Below are positions 10,303-19,300 of a stretch of DNA of 64,000 bases, in pieces. Within the stretch, counting starts at the first letter, position 1, and every line of letters starts with the position of its first letter. Both the position numbers and the translations under genes were made by a program. The DNA is from Paracoccus aminophilus JCM 7686 (lineage in GTDB: Bacteria > Pseudomonadota > Alphaproteobacteria > Rhodobacterales > Rhodobacteraceae). The stretch spans positions 62,001-126,000 of the forward strand of contig NC_022044.1 of the NCBI RefSeq assembly GCF_000444995.1. Reading direction: 5' to 3'. Under the pieces are notes generated by a model. That model did not search any database and was not told the origin of the DNA. It saw nothing but the letters and a program-made list of their open reading frames with translations.

Positions 10303-11127
10303 ATGAGCTATCAGACCACCTTCAAAGCTGCCCTGTTTGGCCTTGCTGCGCTTGGCTTTTCCGGGGTCGCCGCTTCGGCGGACCAGCTTGCGGATATCAA
10401 GGCCGCGGGCAAGATCGTCACGGCCACCGATATGCATTACGCCCCGTTCGACATGCTGAAAAACGGCACCTATGAGGGGATGACGAAGGATCTCTTCGAC
10501 GGCGTCGCCAAGGAGCTCGGGGTCGAGCCGGTTTATCAAGACATCCCCTGGACGGCCGAGCTTCCCGGTCTGGAGGTCAAGAAATTCGACATCGTCATCG
10601 CGCCGGTCACGATCACGCCCGAGCGGCTTGATCGCTATACCTTCACCCTGCCGATCGCCGATGCGACCGTCTCGCTGGTGAAGGCGGCGGGCAACAAGGA
10701 CATCGGCAAGCCTGAAGACATCAAGGGCAAGACCGTGGGCGTCCAGCAGGGCACCGCGCAGTTCAAGCAGTTGCAGGCTTACGGCGACAAGCTGGGCGGG
10801 GTGACGGTCAAGGAATACGGCACCACCGACGAGGCCTATGCCGATCTCGCGGCGGGTCGTCTGGATGCCGTGGCGGGCTCGCTGCCGAACCTGACCTATC
10901 TGGTCAAAGAGCGCGGCGAGACCTTCGCTCTGCTCGAACCCGCTTCCTTCGGCGAGCCGACCTATTTCGCTTGGGTTCTGCGCAAGGGCGACGAATCCGC
11001 CAGCTTTGCCAAAGCGATCGACGATGCGCTGCTGAAAATGACCGATGACGGTCAGATCAAAGCCATCCAGGAAAAATGGCTTGGCACCTATACCGAACTG
11101 CCGCGCGAAGTGCCCGGCCAGAAGTAA
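10303..11127 (+). CDS. Amino-acid ABC transporter, substrate-binding protein (family 3)
   Basis: A 274-residue periplasmic binding protein of the polar amino-acid family. A Sec signal peptide is visible (KAALFGLAALGFSGVAASA, probable cut before DQL). The mature part starts LADIKAAGKIVTATDMHYAPF and contains GKTVGVQQGTAQ, typical family 3 blocks. The ATG follows CGGAG by 6 bases. It lies after hutU and before two permeases and an ATPase, so histidine or a related imidazole acid such as urocanate or imidazole propionate is the likely ligand. Both sides of this gene carry GC-rich stem-loops, which would allow the binding protein to be made in excess of the membrane subunits. Confidence 0.88.
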   Translation: MSYQTTFKAALFGLAALGFSGVAASADQLADIKAAGKIVTATDMHYAPFDMLKNGTYEGMTKDLFDGVAKELGVEPVYQDIPWTAELPGLEVKKFDIVIAPVTITPERLDRYTFTLPIADATVSLVKAAGNKDIGKPEDIKGKTVGVQQGTAQFKQLQAYGDKLGGVTVKEYGTTDEAYADLAAGRLDAVAGSLPNLTYLVKERGETFALLEPASFGEPTYFAWVLRKGDESASFAKAIDDALLKMTDDGQIKAIQEKWLGTYTELPREVPGQK

Positions 11128-11137
11128 GAGCCTCCTG

Positions 11138-11159
11138 CGGGCGGGGGAGATCCCGCCCG
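11138..11159 (+). other. Intercistronic stem-loop after binding-protein gene
   Basis: CGGGCGGG and CCCGCCCG form a perfect 8-bp stem around a six-base loop, 10 bases after the stop codon of the binding protein. There is no T-tract. Such elements commonly protect binding-protein mRNA and lower downstream permease expression. Confidence 0.7.
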
Positions 11160-11181
11160 TAAACTTCTGATCGGAGAGTCG

Positions 11182-11829
11182 ATGTTCTCGATATCTACCT
11201 TCACGGACGGTTTTGGCCCGCTGCTTTGGGCCGCGCGCTATACGCTGCTTGTCTCGGGCCTTGGCATTGCGCTTGGGCTAGTGCTGGGCGCCGTCATCTG
11301 CATCATGGGCATGTCGAAATCGCGCCCTGCGCGGGTCTTCGCCGCCCTTTGGGTCAGCTATCTGCGCGGTGTGCCGATGCTGGTCCAGCTGCTGGTGGTC
11401 TTCTTCCTGCTGCCGGTGATCGGCATCGACGTGCCCGCGATTGTCGCGGCGGTCGGGACGACGGCGGTCGTGGCCAGCGCCTATATTTCCGAGATCTGGC
11501 GCGGCGCGATCAATGCTTTGCCCAAAGGTCAGGCCGAGGCCGCCGTGGCGATTGGCATGGCGCCGGGCGATGTCTGGCGGCGCGTGATCCTGCCGCAAGC
11601 GGTTGCTTTGTCGCTGCCCGCGCTCATCAATGAGCTGATCTTGCTGGTCAAAGCCTCGTCGCTGGTCTCGGTCGTCGGCATTATGGAAATCACCCGCGCC
11701 AGTCAGGCTCAGGCCGGAACCACCTTCCGCCCGCTTGAGGCTTATCTCGCGGCGGCCTGTATCTATCTGGCGATCAACCTCTGTCTGGCGGCCATCGGGC
11801 GCTATCTCGAACACAGGATGGCGATCTGA
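11182..11829 (+). CDS. Polar amino-acid ABC transporter permease (first)
   Basis: A 215-residue inner-membrane permease with about five hydrophobic segments. The coupling loop EAAVAIGMAPGDVWRRVILP is the EAA motif that docks on the ATPase, and RGVPMLVQLLVVFF is the typical upstream block of the HisMQ family. The start has GGAGAG 4 bases upstream. Its stop overlaps the ATG of the second permease. Together with its neighbours it forms a histidine-type importer driven by the hut operon. Confidence 0.9.
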   Translation: MFSISTFTDGFGPLLWAARYTLLVSGLGIALGLVLGAVICIMGMSKSRPARVFAALWVSYLRGVPMLVQLLVVFFLLPVIGIDVPAIVAAVGTTAVVASAYISEIWRGAINALPKGQAEAAVAIGMAPGDVWRRVILPQAVALSLPALINELILLVKASSLVSVVGIMEITRASQAQAGTTFRPLEAYLAAACIYLAINLCLAAIGRYLEHRMAI

Positions 11830-12491
11830 TGGACCTGTCGATCTTCGTCACCTATTGGCCGATCCTCGTGCGTGGCTTCGGCATGACGGTCTTTTGCTGG
11901 ATCCTCGGCACCGCCTTCGGCATGGCGCTGGGTCTGGCGATTGCGCTCTGTCAGCGTTATGCGCCCGCGCCGTTTCGCTGGCTCTTGCAGATCTATATCG
12001 AGATCATTCGCGGCACGCCCTTCCTCGTCCAGCTGTTCGTGCTCTATTACGGCGGCCCGCTGATCGGCTTGCGGCTGGATGCGCTGCCCGCCGGGCTTTT
12101 GGGGCTGACGATCTATGGCAGCCCTTATTTCGCCGAGATCTTCCGCTCGGCTTTCCGCGCCGTGCCCAATGGTCAGATCGAGGCCGCCCGCGCTATCGGC
12201 ATGGCCGAACCGACGATCATCCGCCGCATCCTTCTGCCGGTCGGGCTGGTCTCGGCTTTGCCTGCGCTGGTCAATTTCTCGATCATTCTGACGAAAGAGA
12301 CGGTGATCCTCTCGATCATCACCGTGCCCGAGCTGATGTATCAGACCCAGCGCATGTCGACCGAAACCTTCCGCTATCTCGAAGCGAACCTCGTTCTGGC
12401 GCTGTTCTTCTGGTTCTTCGTCGAGGTCATTTCGCGCATCGGTCGCCGGTTCGAGCGCCGCATCACCCATTATCTGATCGAAAGGCCGTAA
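11829..12491 (+). CDS. Polar amino-acid ABC transporter permease (second)
   Basis: A 220-residue membrane subunit related to the preceding one, with the blocks RGTPFLVQLFVLYYGGP and EAARAIGMAEPTIIRRILLP (EAA loop). The ATG overlaps the TGA of the first permease (GATCTGATGG), indicating coupled translation. It pairs with the first permease to form the transmembrane channel of the hut-linked importer. Confidence 0.9.
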   Translation: MDLSIFVTYWPILVRGFGMTVFCWILGTAFGMALGLAIALCQRYAPAPFRWLLQIYIEIIRGTPFLVQLFVLYYGGPLIGLRLDALPAGLLGLTIYGSPYFAEIFRSAFRAVPNGQIEAARAIGMAEPTIIRRILLPVGLVSALPALVNFSIILTKETVILSIITVPELMYQTQRMSTETFRYLEANLVLALFFWFFVEVISRIGRRFERRITHYLIERP

Positions 12492-12492
12492 G

Positions 12493-13302
<810 letters not shown>

Positions 13303-13323
13303 GGTCATGGCTCTTGCGGCGCG

Positions 13324-13347
13324 CGCCCGGTCACTGGCCGGGCGTTT
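13324..13347 (+). terminator. Stem-loop terminator candidate after hut transport genes
   Basis: CGCCCGG and CCGGGCG form a 7-bp GC stem with a seven-base loop, followed by TTT. It lies 21 bases beyond the ATPase stop codon. Confidence 0.5.
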
Positions 13348-13385
13348 GCCATTGGCGGCCCCGAGAAAACGGTTGCAATTCAAGG

Positions 13386-13405
13386 GCTCTGCGATCAGAG
13401 CTTTT
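13386..13405 (+). terminator. Intrinsic terminator before the phospholipid cluster
   Basis: GCTCTG and CAGAGC form a 6-bp stem with the loop CGAT, followed directly by TTTT. It is the second hairpin in the gap between the hut operon and the acyltransferase gene and probably separates the two transcription units. Confidence 0.6.
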
Positions 13406-13431
13406 GTGACGACATTCTAACAGACAAAATC

Positions 13432-14130
13432 GTGACGCATTCTCAGACCCCAGCCGACGACCCGCCGCGCCGCAGCTGGCGCGATCTTCCCAGACGGTGG
13501 GCTGCCTTCGTGGCCAGCGGCGCGATCCGCATCTTTGCCCGGCTGATCACGGCGGTTCAGCCTGAGTGGCGCGGCGTCGATCCTCTGGGGCCGCAGCGGA
13601 TCTATTTCGCCAATCACAACAGCCACGGCGATTTCATTCTGATCTGGTCGGTTCTACCCCATCAGATGCGCAACCGCACCCGGCCGGTTGCGGGCGTCGA
13701 TTATTGGGGCGGTCGGGGCCTGCGCGCCTTCATCGGGCGCGATGTCATCAATGCCGTGCTGATCGAGCGCGAGCGTGAAGGCCGCCAAGGCGATCCGGTC
13801 GAGACGATGGCCGGGGCGCTGGACGATGGGGCCTCGCTGATCCTCTTTCCCGAAGGCACGCGCAACCTTACCGATGAGGTGCTCTTGCCCTTCAAGAGCG
13901 GGCTTTTCCATCTTGCCAGCGCGCGCCCGAATATTGATCTGGTCCCGGTCTGGATCGAGAACCTGAACCGGGTCATGCCCAAGGGCGAATTCATCCCGGT
14001 GCCGCTGATGTGCAAGACCGTCTTCGGCGCGCCTTTGCGGCTTCAGCCGGGCGAGAGCAAGACCGATTTCCTGACCCGCACGCGCGAGGCTTTGCTTGCG
14101 CTGCGGCCCAAACCCGCAGAGGCCAGCTGA
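13432..14130 (+). CDS. Lysophospholipid acyltransferase family protein (PlsC-like)
   Basis: A 232-residue acyltransferase. The HX4D catalytic motif is His62 to Asp67 (NHNSHGDF), and FPEGTRN near residue 142 is the glycerol-phosphate-binding block of PlsC-like enzymes. It should transfer an acyl chain to a lysolipid or similar acceptor at the inner membrane. The start is a GTG at 13432 with no strong ribosome site. It is the first gene of a tight four-gene set with a CdsA-like enzyme, a small membrane protein and a CDP-alcohol phosphatidyltransferase, so the set looks like a dedicated lipid headgroup pathway in addition to housekeeping enzymes. Confidence 0.82.
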   Translation: MTHSQTPADDPPRRSWRDLPRRWAAFVASGAIRIFARLITAVQPEWRGVDPLGPQRIYFANHNSHGDFILIWSVLPHQMRNRTRPVAGVDYWGGRGLRAFIGRDVINAVLIEREREGRQGDPVETMAGALDDGASLILFPEGTRNLTDEVLLPFKSGLFHLASARPNIDLVPVWIENLNRVMPKGEFIPVPLMCKTVFGAPLRLQPGESKTDFLTRTREALLALRPKPAEAS

Positions 14131-15077
14131 TGTCGCCCGCTGACAGCGATCTCGTGACACTTATCCTTGGCGCGGGCGGAATCCTTGTGCTCGCTTCGGT
14201 CATTGGCGGCGTGCTGGGTTGGCTTTATTCGCCGGACGGACGCAATGTCACGATCGAGAACCTGAACGACCGCATCCGCTCGTGGTGGGTCATGGTGCTG
14301 TTTCTCTCGATCGCGCTTCTGGGCGGGCGGATCGGGGTGACGCTGCTTTTCGCGCTCTGCTCCTTTGCGGCTTTGCGTGAATTCCTGACCCTGACCAATG
14401 CCGGACGCGCCGATCATTGGTCGCTGGTCTGCGCCTTTTTCGTGGTCCTGCCGCTTCAGTATTATTTCATCTGGATCGGCTGGTATGACATGTTCGCGGT
14501 CTTCATCCCGGTCTATGTCTTCCTGCTGTTGCCCATCGTCTCGGCCTTTCGCGGAGACACGCGCAACTATCTGATCCGCGTCGCAGAGGTCCAATGGGCG
14601 CTGATGATCTGCGTCTTCTGCGCCTCGCATGTGCCCGCGTTGCTGACGCTGAAGCTGCAGAATTTCGACGGCCGGAACGTGCTTTTGATCGCCTTCCTCG
14701 TCGTCGTGGTCCAGCTTTCGGACGTGCTGCAATATGTCTGGGGCAAGCTTCTGGGCAAGCACAAGATCGCGCCGAAGCTCTCGCCCTCGAAGACGGTCGA
14801 GGGCTTTCTCGGCGGCAGTCTCAGCGCCACGGCGATTGGCGCGCTCTTGTGGTGGATGACGCCGTTCAACCCGTGGCAGGCCGCGCTCATGGCCTTCATC
14901 ATCACGCTTCTGGGCTTTTGCGGCGGGCTGGTCATGTCGGCGATCAAGCGCGATCGCGGCGTCAAGGATTGGGGCCATGCGATCGCGGGGCATGGCGGCT
15001 TCATCGACCGGCTGGATTCGGTGGTCTTCTCCGCGCCGATCTTTTTCCATCTGACGCGCTATTTCTGGTCGGTCTGA
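14130..15077 (+). CDS. CdsA-like phosphatidate cytidylyltransferase
   Basis: A 315-residue multi-spanning membrane enzyme expected to make CDP-diacylglycerol from phosphatidate and CTP. The C-terminal signature is clear: SAIKRDRGVKDWGHAIAGHG, continued by GFIDRLDS. About eight hydrophobic segments precede it. The ATG at 14130 overlaps the acyltransferase stop by one base (TGATG); a longer frame would sit inside that gene. Its place in a PlsC-CdsA-CDP-alcohol transferase set resembles the E. coli ynbA/ynbB arrangement rather than the housekeeping cdsA neighbourhood, so I leave the symbol blank. Confidence 0.85.
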   Translation: MSPADSDLVTLILGAGGILVLASVIGGVLGWLYSPDGRNVTIENLNDRIRSWWVMVLFLSIALLGGRIGVTLLFALCSFAALREFLTLTNAGRADHWSLVCAFFVVLPLQYYFIWIGWYDMFAVFIPVYVFLLLPIVSAFRGDTRNYLIRVAEVQWALMICVFCASHVPALLTLKLQNFDGRNVLLIAFLVVVVQLSDVLQYVWGKLLGKHKIAPKLSPSKTVEGFLGGSLSATAIGALLWWMTPFNPWQAALMAFIITLLGFCGGLVMSAIKRDRGVKDWGHAIAGHGGFIDRLDSVVFSAPIFFHLTRYFWSV

Positions 15078-15078
15078 G

Positions 15079-15456
15079 ATGGGCCAAAGCCTCGCGCGCC
15101 GCAGCTTCAGCCATGTCGCGGTGGCCTTTCTCGCGATGGGAAGCTGGGCCGCTTTCGCCAATCGCGCCCATCCGATGCCCGAGCCCGTGCTGGCCGGGCT
15201 GGTGCAGGGCGCGCTCTCGGGCACGATCACTCTGGGGCTGAAACGGATGATCGAGGCGGTCTCGGCGCGGATCTTGGGCGTGGGCGCGCTGATCTGGCCG
15301 CCGGTGATTGCGCTGAGCGCCTCGGCGCTCATCCTGACCAGCCTGCACCGGCTGGCGGGCACGCCCGAGATCGCCGCGACGATTGCGCTGCCCCTGAGCG
15401 TCACGACGCTCTATTCGACGATTTACAGCTACGCCTTGTGGAGATCACGGCCATGA
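15079..15456 (+). CDS. Small membrane protein of unknown function
   Basis: A 125-residue protein I do not recognise by name. It has hydrophobic stretches at about residues 12-27, 38-50, 68-86 and 100-116, so three or four membrane segments. It starts one base after the CdsA-like stop and its end overlaps the next start by ATGA, which places it firmly inside the lipid cluster. A helper or flippase-like role for the lipid made here is only a guess. Confidence 0.7.
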   Translation: MGQSLARRSFSHVAVAFLAMGSWAAFANRAHPMPEPVLAGLVQGALSGTITLGLKRMIEAVSARILGVGALIWPPVIALSASALILTSLHRLAGTPEIAATIALPLSVTTLYSTIYSYALWRSRP

Positions 15457-16097
15457 CCGACGTTCCGAACCGCCGCCCGCTGGCCAGCCGCCAAAGCCGA
15501 TGGGCGGGCGAGGCGACGCGGCGGCTGGTCAAAACCGGGATCACGCCCAACCAGATCTCGATGCTCGGCATGGTCGCGGCGCTGGTCGCGGGCCTGTCCT
15601 TCTGGGGCGCGGGGGGCGTCTCGGGCGCGGCGCGTGTCCTGCTGCTGCTGCTCGGCGCGGTCTTCGTTCAGGCGCGGCTGATCTGCAATCTGCTTGACGG
15701 AATGGTCGCGGTCGAGGGGGGCAAGCGCGCGCTTGATGGCGGGTTCTGGAACGAATTTCCCGACCGCGTCTCGGATCTCTTGATCCTGCTGGGGATCGGG
15801 CTTGGCCTTGGCCATCCGGCGCTTGGCTGGGCGGCGGTCTCTTTCGCTTTCCTGACGGCCTATGTCCGCGAGCTTGGCGTGAGCTGCGGCCGGCCTGCGG
15901 ATTTCGCCGGGCCGATGGCGAAACAGCATCGCATGGCGCTGGTGACCGGGGCGGCGGTGCTGTCGGCGTTCGCACCGCTTTGGAGCGGACGCGACGAGCT
16001 GCTTCTCGCGGCGCTGTGGCTGGTGGCGGTCGGCGCGGCCCTGACGGCCTTGCGCCGCAGCGCGAGGCTGGTGATCGCGCTGCGTCGGGGCCGCTAA
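15453..16097 (+). CDS. CDP-alcohol phosphatidyltransferase family protein
   Basis: A 214-residue membrane enzyme of the CDP-alcohol phosphatidyltransferase family. The catalytic block lies near residues 81-107 and reads DGMVAVEGG...LDGGFWNEFPDRVSD. Compared with the canonical pattern D-G-x2-A-R-x8-G-x3-D-x3-D, the Arg is Val and the third Asp is Asn; the other Asp residues are kept. This variant suggests a subfamily with a different acceptor alcohol. The ATG overlaps the preceding stop; a start 15 bases upstream is possible. Its stop overlaps the convergent LacI-type gene by three bases. The lipid product cannot be read from sequence. Confidence 0.8.
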   Translation: MTDVPNRRPLASRQSRWAGEATRRLVKTGITPNQISMLGMVAALVAGLSFWGAGGVSGAARVLLLLLGAVFVQARLICNLLDGMVAVEGGKRALDGGFWNEFPDRVSDLLILLGIGLGLGHPALGWAAVSFAFLTAYVRELGVSCGRPADFAGPMAKQHRMALVTGAAVLSAFAPLWSGRDELLLAALWLVAVGAALTALRRSARLVIALRRGR

Positions 16098-17116
16098 GGA
16101 CGCAGGCTGCCGCGCCAGACGATTTCGACCGGCAGGGCTGTGACCCGCGTGGCCTCGCCTCCCTCGAGATCGCCCTCGATACTGGCCGCGATCCGATCGG
16201 CGAGCGCGGGCAGGGGCTGGCGGAAGGTGGTCAGATCATAGCCACGCCAGCCCGCTTGCGGGATATCGTCAAAGCCGATCAGGCAAAGATCCTCGGGGAT
16301 CTTGCGGCGGAAATCGAGCCGCGCGACATCCATGAAGCCAAGCGCCAAAAGATCGGTCGTGCAAAAGACGCCCTCGGGCCGGTCGGTGGCGCCGAGCAGG
16401 CGCCGCGCGGCTTCGGCGCCGGTCGCATAGCCCGTCGGTCCAGCCCGGCTGATCCGCACGCTGAGCCCATGCTCGGCGGCGGTGTCGAGAAAGCTGCGCT
16501 CGCGCGAGACAAGGCTGGGCGTGCCCGCATTCGAGCTGACCAGCGCGAGCTGCCGACATCCCGCGCGGCGCAGCATCAGACAGGCCTCGCGCGCGGCGGC
16601 CTCGTTTTGCACCAGCACGACCTCGGCCTCGGAAATCGGCTCGTCGCGGTTGACCAGAATGACGCGCTGGCCGTTTTCGATACAGGTCGCGATCAGCGAA
16701 GCGGGCGGCCCGCCCGACAGGATCACCGTCGCTTCGGCGCGGTAGTTCAGCGCCTGACGCAAAGCGGCGGCGGCGTTCTCGGGCTGGCCCGCCGTGCTCA
16801 GCAGCATCACCACCTTGCCCAAAGCCTGAAGCCGCGCGGTCACCGCCTCGATCAGCGCCGCCTGAAAGGGCGCGCCGATCTCCGAGACGATCAGGCAGAC
16901 GATGCCCGAGCGGTGCTGGATCAGCCCGCGCGCCAGATGGTTGACGTGATAGCCAAGCTCTTCGGCGGCGGCGAGCACCTTGGCGCGGGTCTTGGCCGAG
17001 ACGCTCGCGCCCGGGGTGAAGGTGCGCGAGACCGCCGAGCGCGAGACGCCCGCAAGCGCCGCCACACGATTTGCACTGACCGAGGATTTTGCCGCTTTGG
17101 ACTTGGCTTTGGACAC
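16094..17116 (-). CDS. LacI-family transcriptional regulator
   Basis: A 340-residue regulator with an N-terminal LacI helix-turn-helix (ANRVAALAGVSRSAVSRTF, residues 15-33) and hinge helix (KTRAKVLAAAEELGYHVNH), followed by a periplasmic-binding-protein-like effector domain to the C-terminus. I chose the GTG at 17114-17116 because GGAAGG lies 6-8 bases upstream; an in-frame ATG at 17146 gives ten extra residues. No sugar transporter or enzyme cluster is adjacent, so its target is unknown. The nearest partners are the lipid cluster (convergent) and amt (divergent). Confidence 0.85.
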   Translation of the reverse strand: MSKAKSKAAKSSVSANRVAALAGVSRSAVSRTFTPGASVSAKTRAKVLAAAEELGYHVNHLARGLIQHRSGIVCLIVSEIGAPFQAALIEAVTARLQALGKVVMLLSTAGQPENAAAALRQALNYRAEATVILSGGPPASLIATCIENGQRVILVNRDEPISEAEVVLVQNEAAAREACLMLRRAGCRQLALVSSNAGTPSLVSRERSFLDTAAEHGLSVRISRAGPTGYATGAEAARRLLGATDRPEGVFCTTDLLALGFMDVARLDFRRKIPEDLCLIGFDDIPQAGWRGYDLTTFRQPLPALADRIAASIEGDLEGGEATRVTALPVEIVWRGSLRP

Positions 17117-17487
17117 GCGCCCACCTTCCCGAAGATCGCCCCGCACGCGCTGCCGCAGCTGAAAAGCCGGGCGGTGAGGCGAGACCTGCCTGATTTCGGT
17201 TCATTTCAGACTGTTGTGGCAGCGCCGTGACAGAAACAGCGTCCAGCTTGGCGAGGCTTGGGCGTTACGGTTGTGCCGGGCGATTCATCCGCGCGTTGCC
17301 TTGAAGAGCGGCAGATCCCGGAATTTTTGCCTCATCCCTAATCGGCGGATGCCGCGAGCTGCGCGCGGACCGGGCTTTTCTTGCCGCCCGCCTTCGCAGC
17401 CGGTTTCCCTGAATGCCAGAGGTCGGGCCCGCGCCATGACCGCCCCCGCAGCGCCAGTTTGGGAGCGCCAGTTTGAAGGACATCGCG
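17117..17487. other. Divergent LacI-amt intergenic region
   Basis: No gene is supported in these 371 bases. They should carry the promoters of the LacI-type regulator and of amt. A tandem direct repeat (GCGCCAGTTTGGGA at 17451-17464, then GCGCCAGTTTGAAG at 17465-17478) ends in the amt ribosome binding site (AAGGA). I looked for a sigma-54 type element (TGGCAC-N5-TTGCA) and did not find a convincing one. Confidence 0.5.
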
Positions 17488-18843
17488 ATGCAGAAACTCT
17501 GGACCCCATTGTTGACAGCCGGCTTGGCGGCAGGCCTCGGTTGGCCCGCGCTCGCACAAGAGGCAGCCCCCGCAGCCGCTCCCATCGTCGCCGCCGAGGC
17601 TGCGAAAGCGGTCATGGACAAGGGCGATACCGCCTGGATGATGGTCTCGGCGGTGCTGGTCATGGCGATGATCCTGCCCGGTGTGGCGCTGTTCTATGGC
17701 GGGCTGGTGCGGGCCAAGAACACGCTGTCGGTGCTGATGCAGACCACCGCGATTGCCGCCGTGCTGATGGTGCTCTGGCTGGTCGTCGGCTATTCGATCG
17801 CCTTTGGCGGCGGGCAAAGCCCGTTCTGGGGCGGGCTCGGTAAGGCTTTCCTGCAAGGCGTCAGCATCCACTCGACCGCCGCGACCTTCACCGAGGGCGT
17901 GGTCATCCCGGAGTATGTCTTCATCTCGTTCCAGATGACCTTTGCCGCGATCACCGCGACGCTGATCATCGGCGGTCTGGTCGAGCGGGTCAAATTCGGC
18001 GCTTTGCTGGTCTTTTGCATCTTCTGGGCGCTGCTCGTTTATTTCCCGGTCGCGCATATGGTCTGGGACAGCGCCGGGCTGATCTTTGGCTGGGGCGCGC
18101 TCGATTTCGCGGGCGGCACGGTTGTGCACATCAACGCCGCCGTGGCCGCACTGGTCGGTGCGCTGATCATCGGCCCGCGCATCGGCTATATGAAAGAGAT
18201 GATGGCGCCCCATTCGCTGCCGCTCGCGCTGACCGGCGCGGCGGTGCTGTGGTTCGGCTGGTTCGGCTTCAACGCGGGCTCGGCGCTAGAGGCGGGTCCG
18301 GATGCGGCGTTGGCCATGGTCAACACCTTCGCGGCCCCGGCGGCGGCGATCCTGACCTGGGCCGGGCTGGAATGGGCGCTGCGCGGCAAGGCCTCGCTGC
18401 TGGGCGGCATCTCGGGGATGATCTCGGGGCTGGTCGCGATCACGCCCGCAGCGGGCACGGTCGGGCCGATGGGCGCGCTGGCGCTTGGCGTGATCGGCGC
18501 GGCGGGCGCTTATTATTTCGTCACCGTGGTGAAGATCAAACTGGGCTATGACGACAGCCTCGACGTTTTCGGCATCCATGGCGTCGCGGGCATTCTGGGC
18601 GCGCTTGGCACCGGGATCTTCACCGCGCCGTCGCTTGGCGGCACGGGCGGGGCGGATTACGCGATCCTCGGCCAGACGCTCATTCAGGCGAAGGCCGTGC
18701 TGCTGACCGTGGTTTGGTGCGGGGTCGTGTCCTTCGTGCTCTTCAAGCTGATCGACGCGACCATCGGCCTGCGCGTGTCGCGCGACGACGAGCGTCAGGG
18801 CCTCGACATCACCACCCATGGCGAGCAGGCCTACCACCTCTGA
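17488..18843 (+). CDS. amt: Ammonium transporter
   Basis: A 451-residue Amt/Mep/Rh-family channel. A cleavable signal-like N-terminus (WTPLLTAGLAAGLGWPALAQ) is followed by eleven hydrophobic segments. The two pore histidines are visible in FAGGTVVHINAAV and in FGIHGVAGILG. The ATG at 17488 is preceded by AAGGA; an in-frame TTG at 17473 is less likely. No glnK/glnB gene accompanies it, which is unusual but not rare for extra Amt copies. It would recapture ammonium released by the amine and histidine pathways of this region. A hairpin terminator follows. Confidence 0.93.
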   Translation: MQKLWTPLLTAGLAAGLGWPALAQEAAPAAAPIVAAEAAKAVMDKGDTAWMMVSAVLVMAMILPGVALFYGGLVRAKNTLSVLMQTTAIAAVLMVLWLVVGYSIAFGGGQSPFWGGLGKAFLQGVSIHSTAATFTEGVVIPEYVFISFQMTFAAITATLIIGGLVERVKFGALLVFCIFWALLVYFPVAHMVWDSAGLIFGWGALDFAGGTVVHINAAVAALVGALIIGPRIGYMKEMMAPHSLPLALTGAAVLWFGWFGFNAGSALEAGPDAALAMVNTFAAPAAAILTWAGLEWALRGKASLLGGISGMISGLVAITPAAGTVGPMGALALGVIGAAGAYYFVTVVKIKLGYDDSLDVFGIHGVAGILGALGTGIFTAPSLGGTGGADYAILGQTLIQAKAVLLTVVWCGVVSFVLFKLIDATIGLRVSRDDERQGLDITTHGEQAYHL

Positions 18844-18863
18844 GGCGGGCAAGATGAGGCAGG

Positions 18864-18887
18864 GCCGGTCCGAAAGGGCCGGCTTTC
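18864..18887 (+). terminator. Terminator between amt and the convergent globin gene
   Basis: GCCGGTCC and GGGCCGGC pair over 8 bp (one G-T wobble) around a GAAA loop, followed by TTTC. It begins 20 bases after the amt stop codon. Confidence 0.6.
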
Positions 18888-18888
18888 G

Positions 18889-19290
18889 CTATTCCGCGAC
18901 GGCCCCGGCATCTCGGTTGACCAGAACCAGCGCGGCGCGGCGGAAGGCGGTCATCAGGCGCTGATGCAGGGCGGGGGCGATCTGGCAATCGCTCATCGCC
19001 AGATCCATGCAGAAGAGCCAATCCTCGGCATCTTCGGGGCGGATCGGAATATGGTCGTGGATCTCGCGCAGGTTCATATGGCCGTGCTTGTCCGCGTAAT
19101 AGCGGCGCCCGCCAAAGAAGCCCGAGAGGAAATCGAACTGCTCGCCGCGGACATGGGACATGCCATGGCCGCGGAAATGCAGATGCAGGATCTGGCGCCC
19201 TTCCGGGCGCGTCTCGATCAGGTCGTAAAAGCGTTCGACCAACCGGCGGAGCACGTCTTCTCCGCCGAGCTGGTCGATGATGCTGCGCAT
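18889..19290 (-). CDS. Truncated haemoglobin, group II
   Basis: A 133-residue globin of the 2-on-2 type. FYDLIE near residue 21 holds the likely distal Tyr (B10). HGHMNLREIHDHIPI contains the probable proximal His, and EDWLFCMDLAM carries the Trp typical of group II (G8). Such proteins bind oxygen or NO or act as small peroxidases. A GGCGGAG ribosome site precedes the ATG. It starts 10 bases after the tdm stop on the same strand, so the two are very probably co-transcribed. This suggests a role in TMAO or methylamine metabolism, for example protection against formaldehyde or peroxide stress, but that is inference. Confidence 0.82.
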   Translation of the reverse strand: MRSIIDQLGGEDVLRRLVERFYDLIETRPEGRQILHLHFRGHGMSHVRGEQFDFLSGFFGGRRYYADKHGHMNLREIHDHIPIRPEDAEDWLFCMDLAMSDCQIAPALHQRLMTAFRRAALVLVNRDAGAVAE

Positions 19291-19300
19291 CTCCGCCCCC

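Noticed and set aside
8377-10539. A 720-codon open frame antisense to hutU
   Set aside because: It lies fully across hutU and its neighbours, has no ribosome site, and its composition is that of a mirror frame.
17338-17487. Minus-strand end reading GKPAAKAGGKKSPVRAQ, at first sight like a nucleoid-protein tail
   Set aside because: The frame has no start other than inside amt antisense, and no matching domain precedes it.
17117-17487. Sigma-54 promoter for amt
   Set aside because: No TGGCAC and TTGCA pair with correct spacing is visible. The TGGCAG at 17218 lacks a partner.
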